Shown: one piece after another, positions 1 to 7,541 of the stretch
How positions within the stretch are numbered: position 1 is the first letter of the stretch
Layout: every line of letters begins with the position of its first letter
NCBI GenBank assembly: GCA_030431185.1
Contig: JAUIJO010000046.1
Span: forward strand, 1-15,470
Reading direction: 5' to 3'
DNA from: Gammaproteobacteria bacterium
GTDB taxonomy: Bacteria; Pseudomonadota; Gammaproteobacteria; Xanthomonadales; Xanthomonadaceae
DNA length: 15,470 nucleotides
Program-made: the position numbers and the translations under genes
Notes under the pieces: model-generated
Seen by the model: the letters and a program-made list of their open reading frames with translations, nothing else
Database searches by the model: none
Told to the model about the DNA's origin: nothing

Positions 1-416
1 CGCTGTCGAACATCTACAAGGAACTGCAGCGCGACATCGGCATGACGCCCCCCGGGCACGGCTACCTGATGCCCTGGGCTCGACAGGGGGTGCTGCTGCT
101 CAACTCGGTTCTCACCGTGGAAGCCGGGCGTGCCGGCAGCCACCAGGGCAAGGGCTGGGAGGGGTTCACCGACCACGTGGTGGAAACGCTCGACCGCGAG
201 CGCGAGGGACTGGTGTTCCTGTTGTGGGGCAGCTACGCACAGGCCAAGGGCAAGGTCATCGACCCGCGCCGCCATCGTGTGCTCAAGGCGCCGCACCCTT
301 CGCCCTTGTCCGCGCACCGGGGGTTCATCGGCTGTGGCCACTTTTCCGCGGCGAACGAGTACCTGGCCCGGCAGGGCGCGGCGCCGGTGGACTGGACGCT
401 GCCGCCCGCCGCCTGA
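1..416 (+). CDS. ung: Uracil-DNA glycosylase, C-terminal part (5' end outside window)
   Basis: Base-excision repair enzyme that removes uracil from DNA in the cytoplasm. The reading frame is open from base 3 and starts inside the protein with LSNIYKEL, followed by PPGHGYL, both typical of family-1 UDG. The uracil-binding segment LLNSVLTVEAG and the catalytic/minor-groove loop HPSPLSAHRGF (with the conserved His) are present, then GCGHFSAAN and a normal C-terminus ending in TGA at 414-416. About 137 residues are visible of an expected 220-240, so the N-terminal catalytic Asp motif (GQDPYH) lies upstream of the window. The next gene starts about 100 bp downstream on the same strand, and I see no terminator between them. 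Identification is secure; only the start is unknown. Confidence 0.96.
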   Translation, partial: LSNIYKELQRDIGMTPPGHGYLMPWARQGVLLLNSVLTVEAGRAGSHQGKGWEGFTDHVVETLDREREGLVFLLWGSYAQAKGKVIDPRRHRVLKAPHPSPLSAHRGFIGCGHFSAANEYLARQGAAPVDWTLPPAA

Positions 417-513
417 TCCCGCCGCCGCCCGCCCTTTGCGTCCGGCGCGCGCGGGGGCGATGATGGCCTTGTCCTGCGTGGTGTCGACGCATGGTATCCA
501 ACGGGGTGGCCAG

Positions 514-2094
514 ATGGGGTGGAAAATGAAGCTGACATTGACCGGCGTGGGCACCCTGGCGCTTTCAGCGCTGCTGTTCGTCATGCTCGGCTGTTCCAGC
601 CTGCCGCCCCGACCCGAGGGTCCCGCGGTGCAGGCGCTGCCCGTGGGCCAGGAGACCCGGCTCGACCAGGTGGTCGCGCCCGCCCTGGAGGCCCGGCCCG
701 GGCAGTCGGGCTTCCACCTGGTCTCCGACGGCGTCGAGGCCTTCGCCCTGCGCGGGCTGTCGGGGCGCGCCGCCGAGCGCAGCCTGGACCTGCAGTACTA
801 CATCTGGCACGACGACCTGACCGGCCGCCTGCTCGCGCTCGAGGTCATCGAGGCCGCCGATCGCGGCGTGCGCGTGCGCGTGCTGCTCGACGACATGGAC
901 GCACGCGCCAAGAACTTCGCCATCGCCGCGCTGGCCGCGCATCCCAACATCAGCGTGCGGGTGTTCAATCCGTTCGCCTCGCGCCAGGGCTTCTTCGGCA
1001 AGGCGATGGAAGGCCTGACCAGCTTTTCGCGCATCAACCACCGCATGCACAACAAGAGCTGGATCGTCGACAACCGGTTCGCGCTCGCGGGCGGGCGCAA
1101 CATCGGCGACGAGTACTTCTCCGCGAGCGAGCACGTCAACTTCAACGACCTCGACCTCGCCTTCGTCGGTCCCGCCGTCAACGAGCTGAGCGCGTCCTTC
1201 GACCGCTACTGGAACTCCGACCAGGTCTGGCCGATCGAGACGCTCAGTCCCGACGACGTCGATACCCAGGCCCTGGACGACCTGCGCCGCCGCGCCCAGG
1301 CCTACGCGGTCGAAGCGCGGCAGACGCCCTACATCAAGGCGATGGAGGGGCATGACGCCGTGGCGGCGGCCAAGGCCATGGCCTTGCCGATGAACTGGAC
1401 CGGGCACTGGAAGGTGCTCAGCGACGCCCCCGACAAGGCCACGCGCGACACCGCGCCGCTGGAGAGTTCCGCCGTGCTGCACGGCCTGACGCAAGCGGTG
1501 GGCCAGGCCCAAGAGGAGGTGGTGCTGGTGTCGCCCTACTTCGTGCCGGGCAGGAGCGGTACCGGACAACTGGTCGGCCTGGTCGCCAAGGGCCGTGACG
1601 TCCGCATCCTGACGAACTCCCTGGCCGCGAACGACGTCGCCGCCGTGCACGGCGGCTACTCCGCCTACCGGAAGGATCTGCTGGAAGGCGGTGTCGCGCT
1701 GTGGGAACTCAAGCCCGAACGCGTCGCGGGGGACGGCAAGGAGGGCAAGGAAGGCATCAGCATGTTCGGCTCCTCCGGCGCGAGCCTCCACAGCAAGGCG
1801 GCGGTGATCGACGGCCGGGTCGCCTTCGTGGGTTCGTTCAACCTGGACCCGCGCTCGGTCTCGTTGAATTCCGAACAGGGCATCCTGGTCGAGGAGCCCG
1901 TGATCGCCGCCCAGGTCGCCTCGCTGTTCCAGGCCATGACCTCGCCGGCCTCGTCCTGGCAGGTCACGCTCGAGGACGGGGACCTGCGTTGGAGCGACGG
2001 CACGGAGAGCTTCGACAAGGAGCCCGAGGCCAGCTTCGGCCGCCGCTTCCAGGCCAAGGTGGCGCGCTGGTTGCCGGTCGAGACCCTGCTTTGA
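514..2094 (+). CDS. Phospholipase D-like cardiolipin synthase, probable lipoprotein (ClsC/YmdC type)
   Basis: Two HKD (HxKxxxxD) catalytic motifs define a phospholipase D superfamily enzyme: H179-K181-D186 (HNKSWIVD) and H426-K428-D433 (HSKAAVID), each followed by the family's G-S/G-N segment (AGGRNIGDEY, VGSFNLDPRS). Length (526 aa), spacing and the QYYIWHDDLTG opening resemble E. coli ClsC, which condenses phosphatidylglycerol with phosphatidylethanolamine to cardiolipin. Hydrolase or transferase activity on another lipid is possible. The N-terminus has a hydrophobic stretch ending at Cys27 (FVMLGCSS), so export and lipidation are likely, although the lipobox MLG-C is not the standard LAG-C. 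ATG 514 was chosen because GGGGTGG lies 4-10 bp upstream; ATG 526 also gives a good signal peptide, while the frame upstream of 460 looks non-coding. It appears to stand alone between ung and rpoH. Confidence 0.9.
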   Translation: MGWKMKLTLTGVGTLALSALLFVMLGCSSLPPRPEGPAVQALPVGQETRLDQVVAPALEARPGQSGFHLVSDGVEAFALRGLSGRAAERSLDLQYYIWHDDLTGRLLALEVIEAADRGVRVRVLLDDMDARAKNFAIAALAAHPNISVRVFNPFASRQGFFGKAMEGLTSFSRINHRMHNKSWIVDNRFALAGGRNIGDEYFSASEHVNFNDLDLAFVGPAVNELSASFDRYWNSDQVWPIETLSPDDVDTQALDDLRRRAQAYAVEARQTPYIKAMEGHDAVAAAKAMALPMNWTGHWKVLSDAPDKATRDTAPLESSAVLHGLTQAVGQAQEEVVLVSPYFVPGRSGTGQLVGLVAKGRDVRILTNSLAANDVAAVHGGYSAYRKDLLEGGVALWELKPERVAGDGKEGKEGISMFGSSGASLHSKAAVIDGRVAFVGSFNLDPRSVSLNSEQGILVEEPVIAAQVASLFQAMTSPASSWQVTLEDGDLRWSDGTESFDKEPEASFGRRFQAKVARWLPVETLL

Positions 2095-2152
2095 GCGCAA
2101 GGGCGCAAGTCATGAACATGAACAGGTGCTTTGTCCCATGAACGCAACGCTG

Positions 2153-2180
2153 TGAACTTATCGATGGTTTAGCAGTCATA
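2153..2180 (+). promoter_or_regulatory. Sigma-E-like promoter upstream of rpoH
   Basis: TGAACTT at 2153-2159 matches six of seven bases of the RpoE -35 consensus GGAACTT. Fifteen bases later GTCATA (2175-2180) resembles the -10 GTCTAA. E. coli rpoH has a sigma-E promoter (P3), so the position makes sense. The predicted start (about 2186-2188) leaves a leader of only about 10 nt before ATG 2197, so other promoters farther upstream are likely too. This is a visual consensus match only. Confidence 0.45.
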
Positions 2181-2195
2181 TACGGTGACTGCTAA
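2169..2195 (+). promoter_or_regulatory. Inverted repeat/hairpin overlapping the rpoH ribosome binding site
   Basis: TTAGCAGTCA (2169-2178) and TGACTGCTAA (2186-2195) are perfect 10-bp complementary arms around a 7-nt loop, TATACGG. The likely Shine-Dalgarno GGTGA (2184-2188) is partly in the loop and partly in the 3' arm, and ATG 2197 follows the stem by one base. As RNA it could mask the ribosome site; as DNA it could be a repressor operator overlapping the sigma-E-like -10. Confidence 0.6.
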
Positions 2196-2196
2196 G

Positions 2197-3078
<882 letters not shown>

Positions 3079-3081
<3 letters not shown>

Positions 3082-3154
3082 TTCGTGATTCGTGATTCGT
3101 GATTCGTGATTCGTGATTCGTGATTGGTGATTCGTGATTCGTGATTCGTGATTC
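3079..3154 (+). repeat. Heptamer tandem array 1 (TGATTCG units)
   Basis: Eleven contiguous 7-bp units: nine TGATTCG, one variant TGATTGG (seventh unit, 3121-3127) and a last TGATTC running into the terminator A-tract. The rpoH stop codon is the TGA of unit 1. Because 7 is not a multiple of 3, the array reads TGA in all three plus frames within seven codons, while all minus-strand frames stay open. No function is known to me; similar heptamer arrays are, as I recall, common between genes in Xanthomonadaceae. Confidence 0.95.
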
Positions 3155-3181
3155 AAAAAGGCCCGCTCAGCGGGCCTTTTT
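3155..3181. terminator. Bidirectional rho-independent terminator between rpoH and ndh
   Basis: AAAAA, then GGCCCGC (3160-3166), loop TCA, GCGGGCC (3170-3176), TTTTT (3177-3181). The perfect 7-bp GC stem with an A-tract before and a T-tract after can act on both strands. It ends rpoH on plus; on minus, the ndh transcript reaches it after crossing heptamer arrays 3 and 2. Confidence 0.92.
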
Positions 3182-3200
3182 CGTGGATGCTCCACTTGCC

Positions 3201-3263
3201 GCCAAACGCCAAACGCCAAACGCCAAACGCCAAACGCCAAACGCCAAACGCCAAACGCCAAAC
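3201..3263. repeat. Heptamer tandem array 2 (GCCAAAC units)
   Basis: Nine perfect contiguous copies of GCCAAAC (minus strand GTTTGGC). No stop codon occurs in any frame on either strand. It passes directly into array 3 through one hybrid unit, GCCAATC. Confidence 0.95.
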
Positions 3264-3335
3264 GCCAATCACCAATCACCAATCACCAATCACCAATCAC
3301 CAATCACCAATCACCAATCACCAATCACCAATCAC
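3264..3335. repeat. Heptamer tandem array 3 (ACCAATC units; minus strand TGATTGG)
   Basis: One hybrid unit GCCAATC (3264-3270), then nine ACCAATC units (3271-3333) and a partial AC. On the minus strand the unit reads TGATTGG. It differs from array 1 by one base and is identical to the odd unit at 3121-3127, so arrays 1 and 3 form an imperfect inverted repeat around the terminator. The ndh stop codon (minus TGA, 3334-3332) is the first TGA of this array. Confidence 0.95.
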
Positions 3336-4591
3336 GGCGCCCTTGGGCGCCCCAGGATGATCCGCGCGTGGCGCTGGTAGCTCCAGTAGGCCCAGACCCA
3401 GTTGATGAGCACGATGAGCCGGTTGCGGAACCCGATGAGGAACATCACGTGCACGCACAGCCAGAACCACCACGCGAGTAGGCCCGACAGGCGGAGGCCG
3501 TGGACGTCGACGACCGCGGCCATGCGGCCGATGGTGGCCAGGTTGCCCATGTCCCGGTAGCGGAAGGCCGGGGTGGGGCGTCCGGCCAGGCGGGCACGGA
3601 TCGCCCGGGCGACATGCGCGCCCATCTGCTTGGCGGCGGGCGCCACGCCGGGTACGGACTTTCCGTCCTGCTGCACGCTCGCCAGGTCGCCCGCGACGAA
3701 GACCTCCGGCCGGCCCGGCACCGACAGGTCCGCCTCGACCTGCACGCGGCCGGCGCGGTCGCGCGGGGCGTCGAGCATGGCGCCCAGCGGGGAGGCGGCC
3801 ACGCCGGCCGCCCAGAGCACCGTGCGCGCGGGCACGCGCTCGCCGCCGATCACGTAGCCCGCGGCGTCGATCGCCTCCACGGCCCGGCCGGTCGCGACTT
3901 CCACGCCGAGTTTGCCGAGCTGCCGGTGCGCCTTGGCCGACAGCGATTCCGGGAACGAGGACAACACCCGGGGACCGGCCTCGACCAGGCGCACCCGGGC
4001 CTCCGACGGGTCGATGCGGCGGAACTCGTCCTTCAGCGTGTGGCGGGCGATCTCCGCCAGGGTGCCGGCCAGTTCCACCCCGGTCGGGCCCCCGCCCACC
4101 ACGGCGAAGCTGAGCCAGGACGCGCGCTCGGCGGGGTCGTCCGCCGCCTCCGCGCGCTCGAAGGCCATCAGCACCCGGCGGCGGATGTCGATGGCGTCGT
4201 CCAGCGACTTCAGGCCGGGCGCGTGCGGAGCCCAGGCGTCGTGCCCGAAGTAGGCGTGCGTCGCGCCGCTCGCCAGGACCAGATGGTCGTAGTGAAGGAC
4301 ATCGCCATCGGCCAGGTGGACGCATCGCGCGCTGGCGTCGATGCCGCTGACCTCGCCCAGGCGCACTTCGACGTTGTCCTGCCGGCGCAGGATGTGTCGC
4401 AGCGGTGCGGCGATGTCCGGCGCCGACAGCCCGGCGGTGGCGACCTGGTACAGCAGGGGCTGGAACAGGTGGTGGTTGCTGCGGTCGACCAGGGTGATGC
4501 GCACGTGGTCGCGGGACAGTGCGCGGGTGGCCCACAGGCCGGCGAACCCGCCGCCGACCACGATCACGTGTGGATGCGGTCCGGGGATCAT
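3332..4591 (-). CDS. ndh: Type II NADH dehydrogenase-like FAD/NAD(P) oxidoreductase
   Basis: Membrane-attached single-subunit NADH:quinone oxidoreductase (NDH-2), which passes electrons from NADH to quinone without pumping protons. The 419-aa protein has an FAD-binding GxGxxG at residues 13-18 (VVGGGFAGLW), a second NAD-binding GxGxxG at 164-171 (VVGGGPTGVE), the FAD-contacting VFVAGD at 297-302, and the APAAKQMG segment that lies near the quinone site. Residues about 370-400 are hydrophobic and Trp-rich (LLAWWFWLCVHVMFLIGF), fitting membrane attachment. ATG 4591 overlaps the upstream gene's TGA as ATGA and has GGGGAG 8 bp upstream, indicating translational coupling. The stop codon lies in heptamer array 3. 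Family membership is firm; NDH-2 rather than a related disulfide-type reductase is very likely. Confidence 0.92.
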   Translation of the reverse strand: MIPGPHPHVIVVGGGFAGLWATRALSRDHVRITLVDRSNHHLFQPLLYQVATAGLSAPDIAAPLRHILRRQDNVEVRLGEVSGIDASARCVHLADGDVLHYDHLVLASGATHAYFGHDAWAPHAPGLKSLDDAIDIRRRVLMAFERAEAADDPAERASWLSFAVVGGGPTGVELAGTLAEIARHTLKDEFRRIDPSEARVRLVEAGPRVLSSFPESLSAKAHRQLGKLGVEVATGRAVEAIDAAGYVIGGERVPARTVLWAAGVAASPLGAMLDAPRDRAGRVQVEADLSVPGRPEVFVAGDLASVQQDGKSVPGVAPAAKQMGAHVARAIRARLAGRPTPAFRYRDMGNLATIGRMAAVVDVHGLRLSGLLAWWFWLCVHVMFLIGFRNRLIVLINWVWAYWSYQRHARIILGRPRAP

Positions 4592-5580
4592 GTGCGGCTC
4601 CCCGCTGCAGCGACGCCGGGAAGCGCACCGGGACGGTGGCGGGGACCCGGAAGCGGGCGCCCGACCACGCGGGGTTCGCGCCCGAGCAGGAGGGGCAGCC
4701 GGTTCTCGCGCGGGCAATTGTCCCGCCGCAGCAGTTCCCAGTGTCCATGGGAATACGGGGTGACATGCAGGAGGTCGCAGGCATGGCTGGCCGCCCGCGC
4801 CAGCCAGCCGGGTACCGCGAGCTGGATCGCCGGACGGTCGTGGTGGAGGCGACGCATGGCCGCCACGTGCTCGGCCAGGGTGCAGGGGTGCAGGCCGCCG
4901 AGCTCGTGCTCGCGCGGCAGGTCGTCCGCGGCGGGGGCTTCGACCAGGGCGGCGATGGCTTCGCCGAGGTCGCCCACGTCGAGCACCGCGATGCGTCCCA
5001 GCGCGTCGGCCGGCAGCACCAGCAGCGGCCAGCGGGCCACCCGGCGGATCCAGCGGGCCCCGAAACCGCCGTCGCCGTCGAGCAGGGAAGGGCGGACGAT
5101 GTGCCAGTCCGCCCCGCTCGCGCGCAGGGCCGCCTCGCCGTCGCGCTTGGAGCGCAGGAAGCCGCTGCGGACCGCGCCGTCCAGGCCCAGCGCGGATACG
5201 TGGACCAGGCGGATCCCGCGCTCGCCGCAGGCCGCCGCGAGCGTGGCCGGGCCCAGGTGATGGACGCGTGCGTAGGTTTCCCGGCCCCGGGGCCGCAGGA
5301 TGCCGACGCAGTTGACCACCGTGTCGACATCGCCCAGCACCCCGGTCCAGTCGAGTGCGTGGCCCATGCGTTCCATGCGCACCGCGCGGAACGCCAGCGG
5401 CGCCGTGTCCGTGCCGTGCTGGCGCCGCCCCGGGTGCCGGCTGCCGATGGTGACGCGCAGGCCGCGTCGCAGCAGGGCCTCGACGACGTGGCGGCCGATG
5501 AAGCCGGCGCCGCCGAGTACGAGTACGTGCGCGGGGTCGCCCGGCGGGGCGGGCGGCTGGAGCTTCACCGTGGCGTGCAT
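4588..5580 (-). CDS. Atypical SDR (NDUFA9-like NAD(P)-binding) protein
   Basis: The N-terminal Rossmann fold carries GGAGFIG at residues 23-29 (HVLVLGGAGFIGRHV), then VVNCVGILRP, VHVSALGLDG and SKRDGEAAL, the pattern of the complex-I NDUFA9-like atypical SDRs. These bind NAD(P) but often lack the classical YxxxK catalytic pair, and I do not see a clear one. After the Rossmann part, TPYSHGHWELLRRDNCPRENRLPLLLGREP (residues about 275-305) resembles the linker of SDR proteins that, as I recall, carry a C-terminal DoxX-like membrane domain; here the protein ends without it (330 aa). ATG 5580 has AAGGA 9 bp upstream. It is coupled by ATGA to ndh, so the two probably act together on respiratory electron flow. 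The substrate is unknown. Confidence 0.85.
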   Translation of the reverse strand: MHATVKLQPPAPPGDPAHVLVLGGAGFIGRHVVEALLRRGLRVTIGSRHPGRRQHGTDTAPLAFRAVRMERMGHALDWTGVLGDVDTVVNCVGILRPRGRETYARVHHLGPATLAAACGERGIRLVHVSALGLDGAVRSGFLRSKRDGEAALRASGADWHIVRPSLLDGDGGFGARWIRRVARWPLLVLPADALGRIAVLDVGDLGEAIAALVEAPAADDLPREHELGGLHPCTLAEHVAAMRRLHHDRPAIQLAVPGWLARAASHACDLLHVTPYSHGHWELLRRDNCPRENRLPLLLGREPRVVGRPLPGPRHRPGALPGVAAAGSRT

Positions 5581-5601
5581 GTCCCTGCGTCCTTATCGGT
5601 A

Positions 5602-5621
5602 ATTTCTGTATTGACAGAAAT
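5602..5621. promoter_or_regulatory. Palindromic operator between the SDR-ndh operon and the GbsR-type regulator
   Basis: ATTTCTGT (5602-5609) and ACAGAAAT (5614-5621) are perfect 8-bp inverted arms with a 4-bp spacer ATTG. It covers the -10/start region of the candidate minus-strand promoter and contains the -35 TTGACA of the candidate plus-strand promoter. A dimer bound here could repress both transcripts. The divergent HTH regulator is the obvious ligand (inference). Confidence 0.7.
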
Positions 5622-5639
5622 ATATGACGAAACTAATCT
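5611..5639 (+). promoter_or_regulatory. Candidate promoter of the GbsR-type regulator
   Basis: A perfect -35 TTGACA (5611-5616) sits inside the palindrome, followed after 17 bp by a weak -10 TAATCT (5634-5639). Transcription from about 5646 would favour the ATG at 5675. The weak -10 keeps confidence low. Confidence 0.35.
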
Positions 5640-5647
5640 CAAGCCAA
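5619..5647 (-). promoter_or_regulatory. Candidate sigma-70 promoter of the SDR-ndh operon
   Basis: On the minus strand TTGGCT (5647-5642), a 17-bp spacer, then TATATT (5624-5619, five of six matches to TATAAT). Transcription would start near 5612, leaving a leader of about 32 nt that includes the AAGGA ribosome site. It overlaps the palindromic operator. Confidence 0.5.
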
Positions 5648-5674
5648 GCCCCGCCCGCCGTTGCCGGTCCCGCC

Positions 5675-6211
5675 ATGAGCGCACCCGATCCCTTGCCCCC
5701 GATCTCACGACGGTTCGTCCTCCATTGGGGCGAGATGGGGTCGCGCTGGGGCGTCAACCGCAGTGTCGCGCAGATCCACGCGCTGCTGTTCCTGTCCGAG
5801 CAGCCGTTGCACGCCGAGGACATCACCCGGACCCTCGGCATCGCGCGCTCCAACGTCAGCACCAGCCTGCGCGAGCTGCTCAACTACGAACTGGTGCGCA
5901 CGGTGCACCTGATGGGCGACCGCCGCGACCACTTCGAGACCTCCAAGGACGTCTGGACGCTCTTCCGCACGGTGGTCCGGGAGCGCAAGGCGCGTGAGTT
6001 CGACCCGACCGTGGCCATGCTGGGCGAATGCATGGCCTCGCCGGAGCTGGCCGACGAGTCGCCCGAAGTGCGGGCCCGCATCCAGGACACCCTGGCGATG
6101 ATGGCCGCGCTGTCGTCCTGGGGCGACGAGATGTTGCGCCTGGAGCCGGCGACGCTGATGAAGGTGATGAAGCTCGGCAGCCGCATCCAGAGACTCCTGC
6201 GCGACGGCTAA
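5675..6211 (+). CDS. GbsR/MarR-family winged-helix transcriptional regulator
   Basis: A DNA-binding repressor-type protein of 178 aa. It begins with FVLHWGEMGSRWGVNRSVAQIHALLFL (residues 14-40), characteristic of GbsR-like MarR relatives. The winged helix follows at about 45-90, with recognition-helix region ARSNVSTSLRELLNYELV and wing MGDRRDHFETSKD. A helical C-terminal half (about 100-178) probably dimerises. ATG 5675 is preferred over in-frame ATG 5624: the intervening 17 codons have unusually many A/T third positions, and that stretch contains the promoter elements of both divergent units. No good Shine-Dalgarno precedes either start. It is divergent from SDR-ndh and shares a palindromic operator, so it probably controls that operon and itself. 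The inducer is unknown. The gene ends 10 bp from the convergent transporter. Confidence 0.88.
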   Translation: MSAPDPLPPISRRFVLHWGEMGSRWGVNRSVAQIHALLFLSEQPLHAEDITRTLGIARSNVSTSLRELLNYELVRTVHLMGDRRDHFETSKDVWTLFRTVVRERKAREFDPTVAMLGECMASPELADESPEVRARIQDTLAMMAALSSWGDEMLRLEPATLMKVMKLGSRIQRLLRDG

Positions 6212-6221
6212 CCTGCCCGCC

Positions 6222-7541
6222 TCAGGCCATGTCGCGGTCGATCCGCGAGGTCGTCCGCGTATCGGGCATCCACAGGTAGACCAGCAGCGAGACCGCGATG
6301 CAGGCGGTGACGTACCAGTAGAAGCCCTGCTCCATGCCCGCCTGCTTGAACCACAGGGCCACGTACTCGGCCGTGCCCCCGAACACGCAGACGGTGAGGG
6401 CATAGGGCAGGCCCACGCCGAGTGCGCGGACCTCCACCGGGAACAGCTCGGCCTTCACCACCGCGTTGATCGAGGTGTAGCCGCTGACGATCGCCAGCGC
6501 CGCGAGGATCAGCCAGAAGGCCTGGCCCGCGGTACTGACCTGCTGCAGCGTCACGAGGATCGGCACCGTGCACAACGTGCCCATCACGCCGAAGGCGACC
6601 AGGATGGGGCGCCGCCCGATGCGATCCGACAGCGCGCCCACCAGCGGCTGCATCAGCATGTAGACGAACAGCGTCGATGCGTTGAGCAATGCCGCGGTGC
6701 GGCTGTCGAGCCCGGCGCTGTTGACCAGGAACTTGTGCATGTACGTCGTGTACGTATAGAACGCGAGCGTGCCACCCATCGTCAGGCCGACCACCGTCAG
6801 CAGCGCGCGCGGATGTTGCAGCAGGGCGCGCATCGTGCCCTGTCGCTGCTGGTGGGCGCGCGTGCGATCGGACCCGCTGCGTTCGAAGGACTCGGTCTCG
6901 AGCATGTTGCGTCGCAGCCAGACGGCGCTGACCGCGGCGATCGCGCCGATCGCGAAGGGGATCCGCCAGCCCCAGTCGCGCAGCTGCTGGTCGGTCAGGA
7001 ACACCTGCTGCAGGGCGATCAGCACGCCGAGCGCGAGCAGGTGCCCCATCACCAGGGTCACGTACTGGAAGCTCGACCAGAAGCCCCGGTGCTCGCGCGT
7101 GGCCATCTCGCTCAGGTAGGTGGCCGAGGTCCCGTACTCGCCGCCCACGCTGAGCCCCTGCAGCAGCCGTGCGAACACCAGCAGTGCGGGTGCGGCCACG
7201 CCGATGGAGGCGTAGCCGGGGGTGAAGGTGATGATCAACGAGCCGGCGCACATCATCAGCACCGACAGCAGCAACGCCGCCTTGCGGCCATGCCGGTCGG
7301 CATGGCGGCCGAGCAGCCAGCCGCCCAGGGGCCGCATCAGGAAGCCGACGGCGAAGATCGCCGCGGTCTTGAGCAACTGCGAGGTGCGGTCGCCGTCCGG
7401 GAAGAACACGTGCGCGAAGTACAGCGAGAACGCGGCGTAGGTGTACCAGTCGTACCACTCGACCAGGTTGCCGACCGAGCCGGAGAAGATGCTGCGCAGG
7501 CGCCGGGCGGGCGTCAGCCCGGTCGGCGACGCCACCGTCAT
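6222..7541 (-). CDS. MFS transporter, metabolite:H+ symporter (MHS) family
   Basis: Inner-membrane secondary transporter of 439 aa with about 12 hydrophobic segments. Hallmarks of the MHS/KgtP-ProP group are SGSVGNLVEWYDWYTY (residues 20-35), the loop motif GRHADRHGRK (78-87) and RLLQGLSVGGEYG (125-137). GALSDRIGRRP starts the second half. These carriers import organic acids or compatible solutes with protons; closest by eye to alpha-ketoglutarate permease, but the substrate cannot be read from sequence. ATG 7541 overlaps the transaldolase TGA as ATGA. No separate Shine-Dalgarno is visible, so expression is probably coupled to tal. The gene converges on the GbsR-type regulator with only 10 bp between stops and no room for a terminator. 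Confidence 0.9.
   Translation of the reverse strand: MTVASPTGLTPARRLRSIFSGSVGNLVEWYDWYTYAAFSLYFAHVFFPDGDRTSQLLKTAAIFAVGFLMRPLGGWLLGRHADRHGRKAALLLSVLMMCAGSLIITFTPGYASIGVAAPALLVFARLLQGLSVGGEYGTSATYLSEMATREHRGFWSSFQYVTLVMGHLLALGVLIALQQVFLTDQQLRDWGWRIPFAIGAIAAVSAVWLRRNMLETESFERSGSDRTRAHQQRQGTMRALLQHPRALLTVVGLTMGGTLAFYTYTTYMHKFLVNSAGLDSRTAALLNASTLFVYMLMQPLVGALSDRIGRRPILVAFGVMGTLCTVPILVTLQQVSTAGQAFWLILAALAIVSGYTSINAVVKAELFPVEVRALGVGLPYALTVCVFGGTAEYVALWFKQAGMEQGFYWYVTACIAVSLLVYLWMPDTRTTSRIDRDMA

Noticed and set aside
565..2100. Minus-strand open frame opposite the phospholipase D gene
   Set aside because: The plus strand encodes two intact HKD motifs; the antisense translation has no recognisable domain.
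3141..3380. Repeat-encoded plus-strand frame (NAKRQTP repeats)
   Set aside because: The periodic peptide is just the translation of the 7-bp arrays, which have no stops in those frames.
3500..5260. Plus-strand open frame opposite ndh and the SDR gene
   Set aside because: Shadow of two well-recognised minus-strand genes, with no domain or ribosome site.
5624..5674. ATG 5624 as start of the GbsR-type regulator
   Set aside because: The extra 17 codons contain promoter-like elements, have A/T-rich third positions and add nothing typical of the family; not fully excluded.
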